A stretch of DNA of 64,000 nt from Merluccius polli (Eukaryota; Chordata; Actinopteri; Gadiformes; Merlucciidae): contig JAOPHQ010001135.1 of NCBI GenBank assembly GCA_030340625.1, forward strand, positions 411,501 through 475,500. The letters are read 5' to 3'. The notes beneath the pieces are model-generated. The model saw nothing but the letters and a program-made list of their open reading frames with translations, did no database searches and had not been told where the DNA came from. Made by a program: the position numbers and the translations under genes. Of this stretch, positions 1 to 10,457 are shown piece after piece (position 1 is the stretch's first letter; each line of letters starts with the position of its first letter).

Positions 1-640
1 TCACGTGTCACCTGTGTGTCTACCCTGATTACCCATTGTCTCCACCTGTTCATCATTACCTCTGTGTTTAAATAGTCTGTCTCCCTTGTCTTGTGCCAGA
101 GTGTCATTGTCCGATCGCATTCCCAAGCCTTGAGCCACAGCCACAGTGTTGCCTCACGCCGTTGTTCCTCGAATCGAGTGATTTTTTGTTTGTAACTTTT
201 ATATCTTAGTTTTGCCTTAGTCCAGGATTATTTTTCATAGCTGTGTATTTTCCTCCTTTGGAGTGATTTTGAATTTGTTGTTAATGTTAAGTGTGTCTTA
301 GATCCTCCGTTTTTTAGGAGTGTTTTTGTTAAGTTGTCTCACAGCCTTTTGTTTGCCTCCCCTGGGAGTAATTTTTGATTTGCTTCTATTTTTCATTAGC
401 CGCTGTTTTTTTTTTTTTTTAATTTAAGGCATTTCCTCCTTTTGGAGTGTTTTTTGTTGTCTTTTCTCTAAACCCCGTAGATAGTTTTCATAACCCTTGT
501 TTTTTGTCACTCGGTTTAGAGAACTCTGGTTGTATTAATAAAATCATTTATCAAGTTATCTCTGTGTCTGAGTCCTGCCTTGAGTCCCGGCCTGACGTAC
601 TGTATAAATCAATGATAAATCCAGCTTTCTAAAAAACGAT
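1..640 (+). repeat. LTR-like remnant cut by the window edge
   Basis: No coding frame is convincing here. The stretch is T-rich, has a TATA-like 'gtttaaatag' near 67 and a polyadenylation signal 'aataaa' near 536, followed by a 'gagtcctgcc' motif. That order (promoter, then poly(A) signal within about 500 bp) is typical of a retroelement LTR 3' part. No matching second copy is in the window, so it may be a solo LTR or the end of an element lying to the left. Confidence 0.35.
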
Positions 641-720
641 CTACTGTCCTAGTTAGTTAGTATGTTAATTTGTCAAGATTATCTAATGTATGTTCCGTTT
701 ATCTTCTGGCAAAATTCAGT

Positions 721-771
721 GGGGATGCAGTGGTAGAGCGCATGCTTTGCATGTATGATGCCACGGGTCTC
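721..771 (+). pseudogene. tRNA-Ala(TGC)-like relic
   Basis: The bases read like the 5' two thirds of a vertebrate tRNA-Ala: an acceptor start 'ggggatg', a D-arm/box A remnant 'cagtggtagagcgc', then 'catgctttgcatg', which folds as an anticodon arm with a TGC anticodon. About five bases of the D arm are missing and the T arm decays after 'gggt'. It is probably a tRNA pseudogene or the head of a tRNA-derived SINE; no SINE tail is recognised. Confidence 0.55.
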
Positions 772-1250
772 CAAGGTTGTTTTTTTTTCATGATCATTCA
801 TTGATTAAAACAACAATAATTTCATGACTGTTAGGGGAAAAACGTAGAACTAAACACCAAATCCACCAACAATGTATTTTTTTAATTAAATGTAGGTAGT
901 TGGAAATAATGGCTGATTTTTCTAGGGTTGTGTATGTAGGCCTATATTCTGAGATGAATACACAGATCATTCTCAGCCTCATTCACATGACAAGCCAGAC
1001 CAAAGTCGATGACCTTGACCTGTAGTGGCCGTCCTACTATTATGTTTTCAGGCTCGAGGTACGCAGCCCAATGGACTCAAGGTGAAATAATGCTGTGGCC
1101 ACCTGAAAGGTCATGGAAAAACATTGTCATTTATTGTGATGAAATTGCTTCTCTTCAACTTCAAGCGATACCAGGTGATCAGGTTTCCTCAGAAAACAGC
1201 ACCTAATTTCCCAAAGTAGGGAATCATACACAGCTGTGTCTTCCTTCTAT
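772..1250. other. No recognisable gene
   Basis: AT-rich sequence with only short random frames. I see no splice-framed coding signal, no terminal repeats and no family motif. Confidence 0.5.
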
Positions 1251-1299
1251 CTATTCAGGTGTGGCAAGAGCTTGTGTGTGTGGTCATTTGTGATATACG

Positions 1300-2496
1300 T
1301 TCAGTTATAGTGCAGTGGCTAAGTGATATAATCGTTCAGTTTATGATACAAGTGTGAAAATAGGCATTAGCAGTCTCCATGGGTCACTTGACAAGAACAT
1401 TGTCCGAGCCATTTGAAATTTCAAGATGGCGGCCATTTTTCAAGATGGCCGACACTTTAGTGGAGCAGTTAAGTGATACCAGAGCCCGTATACGGAGAGC
1501 CTGTCCACTCCCTATTAAGTCCCATTGTACTGAATTTTGGTTGCAGTTTCACCAGAGCTCCACTGGGGGCGATCGCCCATGAGTGCAGAATGAATGGGAG
1601 CAGGTTAAATTTGTCTCTTTCACCTGATTCTCATTGAGAAATCTCAGATTTGATTGCAGTTTTTACAAGTTCAACATGGGTTATAGATCGAAAGTTGAAT
1701 GAACGAGTACTTATGTCCTTTCGATTTCTTACAGGATGAGTTGTTGTTGCCCATAACACGCTAGCATTCTGCTAATGAACGCTGATTGGTCAGTGAAGGA
1801 TTGATTACGACCAGAGATCCTGCTTGATGGCATCTTGGCATCCGAAGCGGGACCAGAATGTTAAGGTGGACTTTTTCGCCGAAGTTCTTTTTTTTTTTAA
1901 CACAAGTGCCAGCAACTTTTTTTGGTTGCTGGCACTTTTATCTGCGTATCATTATGTATGTACTGTGAAATTTACATGGGAAAGCCTAACCTGTGTCCGA
2001 GTTGTCGATGCCTTGAGGGAAAGGGAGAGGCTTGCCGTAAAGCAGTATCTCTGGTCGTAAGATGTGTATGACGTCATTGACATTTTAAAATACTTTTTTA
2101 AAGCAAATAAGTGACTCTAAAAAATCTAACACCCAGCAATGTGTAATTTCTTTGCATCCCCTTTCGAAAGCAACATTCAAATTACTAGACAAAAAATTAT
2201 ATCCTGAGAAAAGTGGAGTTTGAGGGGTATAGCTCCACAGACCGCCATTCATTCTGCACTCGTCCTGTGAGCGCCCTCACATGGAACCAGAGGGGAACTG
2301 CAACAGTTCAGAACCCGGAAGTAAACCGAGAGTGGAACTTCTCTCCTTATTAGACATTCTCTGGTGATACAGTGGTTTATTTGGTGATACAAGCATGAAA
2401 ATTGGCAGGAGCAGTCTCTGTGGGTCACTTGACAATAAGCCACCCACAGCTACTTGAAATTTCAAGATGGCAGCCATTTTTCAAGATGGCCACCAC
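1300..2496. repeat. Dispersed repeat modules containing 'caagatggcggcc'
   Basis: A module of roughly 150 bp (a 'gatacaagtgtgaaaat' type segment, then 'gtcacttgacaa', then 'tttcaagatggcggcc', then 'ttagtggagcagtta') occurs near 1330-1480 and 2375-2496. It resumes after an insertion at 3656, recurs near 3690-3810, and appears inverted near 3946-4075. Direct and inverted copies within 3 kb suggest a degraded foldback or non-autonomous DNA transposon family. No coding potential is supported. Confidence 0.5.
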
Positions 2497-3655
2497 TAGG
2501 GTTGCCAACTCCCTGAAAAACAAATAAGGGACACCTTATTGGCAGGGCCGGCCGACCTGATTGCCTTCACCCTTCCTGGCGTGGTGAATTTTAGCCCATT
2601 TTTTTGAGTGCAAACATTTTTTTTAGCCCCTATCTTAATGAGTGCCATAGTGGAGAAAATGTGATGCAGTGCCCTATAAGGTGCCCTTACAATGGTCTAA
2701 ACTTAGCGTTCCCTATGGGTGCCCTTCCAATTGAAAAGGGGGCCGTTATGAAGTGCCCTCTATGCCGCCTCTACATCACAGTGTCCCAAAGAGTGTCCTT
2801 TCCAGTAGGGAAAATGGGATGCGTTGTGAGAAAACATGATGAATGCCCAAATAGGTGCCCCTCCAGTGGATAAAATGTGATGCTGCGAGAGGCAGCGCTT
2901 TGAAACGTTGGGTCCAAAGCTGCAACACTGAGGAGATAAGGATAAAGGTAAGTCCTTTCACTGCTAGCAATGCAGACAGATAGACAGATGGACAGATAGA
3001 GACAGAGACAGACAGAGATTAGAACAGCGTCGTTCAGATTCCTTAAACCCGTCTGTCCAGTTGTAGAGTGTGTGGTTATCGACATCGGACGCATGTACGT
3101 TTGTCTTCTTTTCAGTTAAGTTGATCACATCAAGTTTGTCGGGTTGATCTGGTCTTCGAGCCATGGAGACTCTTCTCTCAGGATAGACTCCCATGTAACT
3201 AACATCTAAACCCTACTTGAACCCTTATCCCATACGGTCCTCTAGCCACACACATTATACTGTACATTAGATGTTACCACTCCCCAGAAATGCTATTATA
3301 TATGTTGAATATTGCACATTATGTGTTAATATTTAATGAACATTGCTGTAAATATAGGACTGCTGCTGTCCATTCCACTGAAAACCATTCAAATGGATCT
3401 GTTTGGACCTGTTGAGAGCTCCATGAACCACGTGATCACGTGGCGGCGAGATCAAAGAGTGTCGCAACTCTCTCTTTCAATGGCTCTGGGCCTGGAAACA
3501 AGTTAAACCATAAATGTTCATCTAAAGCGCCTTGGGGTTTTTTGACTCTCACAGTAATACGGGACAAAGTGAGTCCCTTTTCAGCTCAATACGGGACAGG
3601 TGCTTTTGTTTCTAAATACGGGACGATTCCGTTTTTCAAGGGACGGTTGGCAACC
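2497..3655. mobile_element. Non-autonomous DNA transposon with 'ggttgccaac' TIRs
   Basis: The left end 'tagggttgccaactccctg' and the reverse complement of the right end, 'ggttgccaaccgtcccttg', form imperfect terminal inverted repeats continuing into 'aaaaac'. The element interrupts the 'caagatggcc...ttagtggagcag' module, which is uninterrupted at 1441-1475, so the insertion is directly visible. Flanks share 'caccac' on both sides, a probable TSD whose exact length I cannot fix. No transposase is encoded. The superfamily (hAT-like?) is not settled. Confidence 0.65.
2687..3063 (+). repeat. Internal block repeated in inverse orientation at 4503-5292
   Basis: This block contains the 'gtgcccttacaatggtc' to 'gacagacagatagacag' sequence. 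It recurs as its reverse complement at 4503-4737 and 5137-5292, where it is split by the solo LTR at 4738-5136. The two copies are nearly identical, so they derive from the same family and diverged recently. Confidence 0.75.
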
Positions 3656-3810
3656 ACCACCTTAGTGGAGCAGTTAGGCTTAAGAAATCATTTAGTTGGC
3701 GATACAAGCATGGAAAAAAAAAGAAAAAAGCATGAGCTGTCTCAAAGGGTCATTTGACAAGAAACCGCCCACAGCAACTTAGAATTTCAAGATGGCGGCA
3801 ATTTTTCATT

Positions 3811-4424
3811 ATTACTGCCACCCGCCATGTGGAACTTTAAATTATACATTTTCTCATAGAAATGTATTGGGTTCCTCAAAAGACTCTGTCAAGAGAGGTT
3901 GTTTGACTGTGTTTTGTCTGACTCCTCGGCCGCCATATTGAAATTTCAAATGGCTCGGACAATTTTCTTGTCAAGCGACCCATGGAGACTGCTCATGCCA
4001 ATTTTCACGCTTGTATCATAAACTGAACGATTCTGCCAAAAATAAGCACTTAGCCGCTCCACTATCAGGAGAGACTAGTATTGAAAAATGAATCACAACA
4101 TTTATTGACAACACATTTGGCAATCAGACCATCAAACACGATCAAATTATTCTTTATGGGGACAATAGATCCCATGAAGTCTGCCGGGAGATGAATTCCC
4201 CCCTGATGTTGTCTAGACGCTGGTGGTGGTGACTAGATGGACCTTGGCCCTGGAGGAAGCCATCTCTTTCTCCATAGACAGGTGGAGCCTCATCCTGGAG
4301 GTGAGGGGATGAAGGAGGGCTGCAACGAGTCGCAATGAAAACAACAAGACGAGCATGAATGAGAGATGTGTGTATATATACTATACGCTTTGCATTGGCG
4401 CGCAATTGTACTCCTGTTTAATGC
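3811..4424 (-). other. Anonymous sequence; possible minus-strand 3' exon or repeat
   Basis: Beyond the inverted 'caagatgg' module there is a minus-strand frame of 83 codons (4405-4154) followed, on that strand, by an 'aataaa' near 4100. This could be a terminal exon or a repeat-borne frame. I do not recognise the protein, and no upstream exon is visible, so no gene is claimed. Confidence 0.2.
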
Positions 4425-5475
4425 ATGGGTCCTGATTGTTTGAGAGATGTAGGAGAGGGGCTTGCAATGACAGCGTGGGAATTAAGAACCCAGACACAGA
4501 GCAACAGACAGACGGGTTTAAGGAATCTGAACGACGCTGTTCTAATCTCTGTCTGTCTCTGTCTCTATCTGTCCATCTGTCTATCTGTCTGCATTGCTAG
4601 CAGTGAAAGGACTTACCTTTATCCTTATCTCCTCAGTGTTGCAACTTTGGACCCAACGTTTCAGAGCGCTGCCTCTCGCAGCATCACATTTTATCCACTG
4701 GAGGGGCACCTATTTGGGCATGCATCATGTTTTCTCATGTAGAGATGTTCATTGAGGAAGAAGGCCCCCGACTCAGGATCGCTTTTAACTCACTTTATTT
4801 GTTTAGCCATAGGTATTTATCTATGAAGCAAAAGGAGGGATATGTATAGTTCACGCGTGGAGCGACCCTTAGCCGGATATCTATCCAGATACGCTGCCTG
4901 GGGTTTCTGGCTTCCCCCGGATGTGTTGTTTGGTAGTACCTGGGCAGGCGTGGCCTCTATGACGCATACTATGCTCTGGTTGGCTAGCGTTTAGCGCCCG
5001 CCCCCAGTGTATTATGTGTGCCGCCATCTGGTGGCCAGGTGCGGTTAATACAAGTTATATATTTATTTCTATTCCTTTGTGGCTATGTGTAGATATTACA
5101 GCCTGTTGATACATATGTTATTATTTATTCTTAACACTCACAACGCATCCCATTTTCCCTACTGGAAAGGACACTCTTTGGGACACTGTGATGTAGAGGC
5201 GGCATAGAGGGCACTTCATAACGGCCCCCTTTTCAATTGGAAGGGCACCCATAGGGAACGCTAAGTTTAGACCATTGTAAGGGCACCTTATAGCTAAAGC
5301 AAAAGTTCAATCAGGAGACGACGACATTCCCCTTTTATTTCTCGTTGCTCTGTGTCTGGGTTCTTAATTCCCATGCTGTCATTGCAAGCCCCTCTCCTAC
5401 ATCTCTCAAACAATCAGGACCCGAGAAATAGAAGGGGAATGTCGTCGTCTCCTGATTGAACTTTTGCTTTAGCTC
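4425..5475. repeat. Foldback element with ~80 bp inverted arms
   Basis: The segment 4425-4504 ('cctgattgtttgagagatg' to 'acacagagcaac') is repeated as its reverse complement at about 5341-5424. Around the right arm a second, perfect-looking inverted pair ('aaagcaaaagttcaatcagg' at 5297 and its complement near 5453-5472) makes a further palindrome. The interior holds the inverted copy of the 2687-3063 block and a solo LTR. It reads as a ~1 kb foldback or non-autonomous DNA element with a later LTR insertion. No protein is encoded. Confidence 0.6.
4738..5136 (-). mobile_element. Solo LTR in the foldback element
   Basis: A 399 bp unit beginning TGTAGAG and ending TTAACA is flanked by the 4 bp duplication CTCA (4734-4737 and 5137-5140). 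The unoccupied version of the site is readable in the inverted copy near 2830, so both boundaries are supported. It is related to the unit at 16311-16676: both share 'aactcactttatttgttta' and the terminal 'gatacatat' region. Orientation is inferred from an AATAAA on the minus strand. Confidence 0.75.
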
Positions 5476-6077
5476 CTTAAAAAAGGGCCCTGCCACAATC
5501 CTGTAAAATGAGACAAGACATTTACACACAAGCCTTAGGGGGACCTTGATGAATGCAATTACAGCATAAACATAGGGTAATAAACAATTATGCTATTCTC
5601 ATTTAAATTTAGACACCGTTTAATAATATACACATTTTGTGATCTATCTTGTATCCCTGATTTCAACCAAATAATAAGACAACAATAATCTAAATCCACA
5701 CACAATTTATTACCAAACTACTAACACACATTTCCAATTTGTCAAGAATGATAAATAGCAAGTAAAAATGTATTTCTATTGATAAGAGTTGTAGTTCACA
5801 GCATGTATAATAGATATTACACCAACTATAGAGCGAAGTAAACATTGCTCTTTATGTTTCTCTGAGATTGCAGCTGCTTATATGTGGAGTGAAGTGGTTT
5901 TCGTATATTGTGACATAGCAATGTAACCATATACGTACTTAAAAGGCCAGTCCACAAATGTTACACATTGAGCCTAAATTTGGGGTAGTGCTAATGTAAA
6001 TGTTAAATGTAATATAATCTGCGTAACTAGATTTTGTATTAAATAGGTAGGTGTTCAAAATCCCAATCGGTTACTCC
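5476..6077. other. No recognisable gene; AT-rich
   Basis: No ORF, repeat pair or splice-framed exon is supported. It ends with ACTCC (6073-6077), the left TSD of Gypsy A. Confidence 0.6.
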
Positions 6078-6591
6078 TGTCATGTTTTGCTTATGTTTGC
6101 ACAAGGGGAGTTTTTGGTGTGTGTGTTTTTCCCCTTTGTTGTGTGTTGCCCCTGGTGGGCCTTTTCTTCTCCACAGGATTTGGTTGTGGGCAGGTGCGGG
6201 GCGTGGCTTTGGAACTCGCAATCACGAGACACACCTGTTCCCAATTGGGACTCCTTTATAAGGCTGGTGCAAACGTCCCTCCAGCGCCAGAGTATTCCGT
6301 CACACACGGTACCAGTGTCTCGCCCTAGCATTCCTAGTCGCATTCTGTTTTGGCTTTCTTTCGTGTTTTTTCCGTTGGATTCATACCTCGTTCTACCCTC
6401 TTCCCCAGACCTCAATCTCTCCTCGTTATCCCGGAGTCTCCAGCAATCCACCTACCTTGCCTACCCGCTCCTGCTTCAACCTTCATCGCGTTTGTTTTTG
6501 TTATTGTGGTTTTACAATAAAACCGTGTTCTACCAACCCACCCTTTGTCTCCTGCGTCTAGGGTCCAGAAACCATATGGCATAACCTAACA
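6078..6591 (+). repeat. Gypsy A 5' LTR
   Basis: 514 bp with a TATA-like 'ctttataagg' at 6254-6263, a presumptive transcript start about 29 nt further at 6286, and a poly(A) signal 'aataaaac' near 6515. It is nearly identical to 40693-41206. Confidence 0.95.
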
Positions 6592-6603
6592 GAATACTCT
6601 GGC
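6592..6603 (+). promoter_or_regulatory. Self-priming primer-binding site of Gypsy A
   Basis: The first 12 bases after the LTR, GAATACTCTGGC, are the exact reverse complement of LTR bases 6286-6297, GCCAGAGTATTC. Those bases sit about 29 nt after the TATA-like box, where the transcript should start. This matches the known Tf1/sushi mechanism, in which the RNA 5' end folds back and primes minus-strand synthesis instead of a host tRNA. The complementarity is seen; the mechanism is inferred from the family. Confidence 0.75.
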
Positions 6604-6607
6604 CATA

Positions 6608-7661
6608 ATGGATCCCGCGGAGACAGAGAGGGTCCGGTTAGCGCTCTCCTCGCAGGGAGTAAGAATCGGGCAACACGACGGCCAATCTCCAGGACGTCTC
6701 CAGGGCGTTAACGTCGCTCTCCACCGGCATGGAACAGCTGGGGAATCGCCTGGAGCAGATGTTCGCTTGGGTGTCGTTCCTCACCGCTCCCACCGTGTCC
6801 CTCGGACCACCGGCGTCATCAAGTCCCGAACCACCTGCGGCGGCGTCCATTACCCCTCTGTACCAGCCCCGTGAGCCCTTCATTCCAACCCCACTCCGGT
6901 ATTCCGGGGAGTTAGGTAGATGTCGGCAGTTTATTCACCAGTGCGATCTAGTGTTCAGTCAGCAACCCCAAACGTATGCCAGCGATAGAACTAGGATGGC
7001 GTACGTTATGAGCTTGCTGTCCGGCCAAGCCTCCGATTGGGCGGTAGCTATCTCTGTTAACCGTCCTACCCTAGCCGGTTCTTATTCAGATTTCATTGAT
7101 AACATGCGGGGGGTGTTTGACCACCCGGTCCAGGGAAAAGAGGCTAGCAGCCGATTACTTTCTCTTATTCAGGGGGCGGACTCAGTCTCCCAGTACGCTC
7201 TCAACTTTCGTATCCTTGCGTTGGAGAGCGGCTGGGACGACACGGCCTTGCGGAGTGTGTTCCTTAGAGGCTTGTCGGACCAGCTAAGGGACGAACTCGC
7301 TATACGAGACGAGACTTTTTCACTGGAGGAGCTTATTTCCTTGGCTACCCGGTTGGACAATAGACTCCGAGAGAGGCGCAGGGAGAGGCAAGGCCGCACT
7401 TCTGGGCAGTCTGAGGTTTCCGCGTGGCCCTCGGTTCGGGCTAGTTCCTCTCACCGACAGGCGCATCTCGATACCTCCTCCGGTTCCGATCTGGGAGTTG
7501 AACCCATGCAAGTAGGCAGGACGCGTTTGTCTGCGGCCGAACGCCGTCGTCGTACGGTTAATGGATTATGTTTGTACTGTGGAGAGGGAGGACATATGGT
7601 GGTATCCTGCCCGCTTACGGGAAAAGGGGGGGTTCATCAACGTCCAGTGGCGCGTTGGTGA
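6608..7661 (+). pseudogene. Gypsy A gag, frameshifted near its start
   Basis: The capsid/nucleocapsid polyprotein forms the virus-like particle. The natural start is likely the ATG at 6608 (MDPAETERVR), 16 nt after the LTR. That frame is replaced by another between about 6670 and 6695, so a small indel breaks the N-terminus. From 6729 the frame stays open for 310 codons: a coiled N-terminal segment, the capsid core with 'YSGELGRCRQF', and a CCHC knuckle 'CLYCGEGGHMVVSCP' near residue 280. It overlaps pol, which lies in the -1 frame; a run of seven G at about 7625-7631 sits in the overlap and might be the shift site. Similar in plan to sushi/RTL1-type Gag. Confidence 0.85.
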
Positions 7662-8500
7662 ACCAGACTGTTTGCTCCGCCACCTCTTCATCTCGGATCC
7701 TAGTACAGGCTCACCTGTTGGGTCCTCAGTCACCCATCCCTCTGTCTGTGTTTATTGATTCGGGAGCGGACGAGAACCTAATTGACTCTGTGTTTTGCGC
7801 GAAGGTCCAGTTGCCTCTGGAACCATTACCGACGCCCAGAGAGGTGCTAGCTTTGGATGGTCGACTACTGGCTCGCGTCACTCACCGCACTCTCCCTGTT
7901 CACCTTCAGCTATCCGGTAATCACCACGAGCGTGTATCTCTCTATGTTATTCCTTCTCCTACGTCGCCTATTGTACTCGGTCTGCCGTGGCTCCGTCTTC
8001 ACAATCCGCACATCGATTGGGCAACCTCCTCCATCGCTAGCTGGAGTGTTTTTTGTCATTCACACTGTCTTCGTTCTGCTATGCCTCCTGGCAAACTTCC
8101 GTCCGCTTCACTCTCGGCTAGTCCTATCGACCTCACTAATGTACCTTCTGTTTACCACGATATCCAGGAGGTCTTTAGTAAGGATCGAGCATTGTCTTTA
8201 CCTCCTCACCGTCCGTACGATTGCACGATCAACCTTCTGTCCGGTGCTTCGCTACCTTCTAGTAAGCTCTACAATCTATCTCGACCGGAGAGGGAATCCA
8301 TGGAGGCCTACATCTCCGAGTCGCTGGCCAACGGCCTTATTCGCCCCTCTTCTTCCCCGGGGGGTTCAGGGTTTTTCTTCGTGGAGAAGAAAGATAAGTC
8401 CCTGCGTCCTTGTGTGGATTACCGAGGCATAAACGACATCACTGTTAAAAATAAGTATCCCCTTCCACTGCTAGACTCCGCGTTTACACCACTTCACCAG
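7568..8500 (+). pseudogene. Gypsy A pol, 5' part: protease and N-terminal RT
   Basis: This is the first half of pol, interrupted by the Harbinger element. It reads protease with active-site 'FIDSGADENLID' (Asp near residue 64 of this ORF) and the flap-like 'LGLPWLRLHNPHIDW'. RT begins with 'PYDCTINLL' and 'RPCVDYRGINDI' and stops at '...LLDSAFTPLHQ'. The same frame resumes as 'ATVFSKLDLRNAYHL' at 38209, directly after the duplicated CAG. The codons after 8500 belong to the Harbinger terminus and should not be counted as pol. Confidence 0.92.
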
Positions 8501-9234
8501 GTGCCTCATGTACAAAGCTTGCTTACGCACAAAAAAGCTGCGTAAGCCACTTCTCACGCAAACGTTCGGATGTACAAAGACTGACTTGACGTGAAAAAGT
8601 GCGGTTCTCCACGCAAACTAAATGCCTTGCTTACGCACATTTCTGCTGCATTTTGTCAGTTGGCGGCACATAGAGGCAATGCAGCGCAACAACATTAGGC
8701 TACGCGATCACGAGTCATGAAGTATTGCAGTATGGGGCTAGTAAAAAGTGGATTTGTACGTCGGGCTGCACTTCAATCATATGTTATTGTTGTCGAGAGG
8801 CATAATGTGACACTGTTGTAGATATTAGGCTAAACTTAAACAGACACATACAATTAAATTGTCAATATTGGAATTAAAAGTAAATTAAAAGGAAGCCCAA
8901 GCTATATTATTTTCAGTTACGACTTGTTTATTAAACGTTAGGCCTACATATTTTCAGGGCCACGCATGACATCTGGCCTAATGGATCTCTCTCCACGCAT
9001 TTGTCGTGAAATTCTTGACTGCAATATCATTATGTGATGTTGCGTGGAGTAGGCCTAAGCACAAGCCATTGTTACTTAAAATCAATCCATCAATGAACCA
9101 GTCGGACAATTTCTAATTATGTACATATTATTGACACCTTGGGTGTATGGGGACAACCATATCGTCAGCATGCATCCAAATTAATGAGAATATTAAAGCA
9201 CGCGCAAAATGTTGCAATAATCGAGAGGTTGACA
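8501..9234 (+). other. Harbinger left terminus and leader
   Basis: This stretch carries the left TIR and repeated 'gcttacgcac' subterminal motifs (8520, 8630), which could bind transposase. No MYB-like accessory ORF, often present in autonomous Harbingers, is recognisable; it may have been lost. Confidence 0.55.
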
Positions 9235-9426
9235 ATGGCAGTCTTGGCCTTGTTAGAAGATATTGCGAATGGTCGCATTCGAAATGAACGGGTGTCACGA
9301 TGATGACTGGCTTATCAGCTGATTCTTGGAAATCTGTACTGAGTTGGGCCCGGGTTTGGAGAGGCAGACGGCGAGGAGTCACGCATTGCCAGTTCCAATA
9401 CAAGTCCTGACTACGCTTGGTTTTCT
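9235..9426 (+). pseudogene. HARBI1-like transposase, 5' part
   Basis: A degraded start (ATG 9235, 'MAVLALLEDIANG') leads through a frameshift and stop near 9300-9325 into 'SHALPVPIQVLTTLGF'. That segment is continuous in sequence and frame with 'LATGSFQREL' at 36957 once the KDZ element and one copy of GGTTTTCT are removed. HARBI1-type nucleases are DDE transposases that cut at Harbinger TIRs, usually with a MYB-like partner. This copy is dead. Confidence 0.8.
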
Positions 9427-9439
9427 CAAGAGGGTCTGG

Positions 9440-9640
9440 CTGCAGACCTGCACTGTCAGGACCGGAAGTTGCAGACCTGCACTGTGAGGTCTCCTGCACT
9501 GTCAGGACCGGAAGTTGATTCGAAGGGTCTCTTTATTTTATGTCCCCCGTATGAAGAGTTGAGACGACGAGCGGAAGTTGATTCGAAGGGTCTCTTTATT
9601 TTATGTCCCCCGTGTGAAGAGTTGAGACGACGAGGTGAGT
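9440..9640 (+). repeat. Subterminal and tandem repeats at the KDZ left end
   Basis: The motifs 'gcagacctgcactgt' and 'ctgtcaggaccggaagttg' each recur here. A ~62 bp unit ('ggaagttgattcgaaggg' to 'gttgagacgacga') then stands twice in tandem (about 9510-9571 and 9572-9633), with few differences. Short repeats next to the TIR are common transposase-binding sites; the tandem unit may be part of the promoter. Confidence 0.6.
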
Positions 9641-9918
9641 AAAAGTCAAGTGACAACAACTTTTCGTCATACGAAGAAACAGAAAGAGTCTTTATTCACT
9701 AGAACGTTACGTTGCACACTGTATATTGCCCTGTAAAGTTATATGAATTTGAAAGAATCGGGTTTTGAACTGTTGGGTAGTTTCTAGCGTTGTTATCGTA
9801 TCGATAGTGCTCACTTAAATGTGCCATTTTCCTACTCAGAGATAAGAAAACCGAGTTATATAGTATAATTTTTGTATAATTTTGTTTGACTTATTACGAC
9901 ATTATCTGTCTCTTACAG

Positions 9919-10420
9919 ATGCATGTGTCAATCATAAGTAGCGGCACTACGCCCAAAGTTGAGCGCTGCACGTCATGCTGCAGCCTATTTCACTGTCCTC
10001 TGTGCCTAAAATTTAAACCTGTAAAACGTTCCAAGCTGCACAGCCACTTAGAGGCACATAAGAAAGGTGGCATTTTATTTAAAGGTAAGCATAATGTATT
10101 TGTCTGTGTGTTTGTACTCATAAATATGAGCCAATGCTACTAACTTCTGGCAGGTTGTGGTTGGGCTGGTAAAAGGGGAAAAGTAAAATTAAGGGAATGT
10201 GAGTTGCAGTAAAGAACACCTGTCACCTCATTTTTCTGTGTCTTACTGTTCTGAAATGATGTTTATGATGTACAGTTTTAGTCACTTTCAAAAAAGAAAA
10301 CGTTTAGAATCAGATTCTCTGCTCTGCAGGTCAAAATTTATGAGTTATGTGAGCCAAATCAATAGCAGAAAATGAAAAGTTAAGTGAAAAGTTGAAAACT
10401 TTAGAATGTTGCTGATATGG

Positions 10421-10457
<37 letters not shown>

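Noticed and set aside
9128..9499. 123-codon minus-strand ORF in the Harbinger/KDZ left junction
   Set aside because: It crosses a transposon junction and lies opposite the HARBI1 frame, so it cannot be an ancestral gene.
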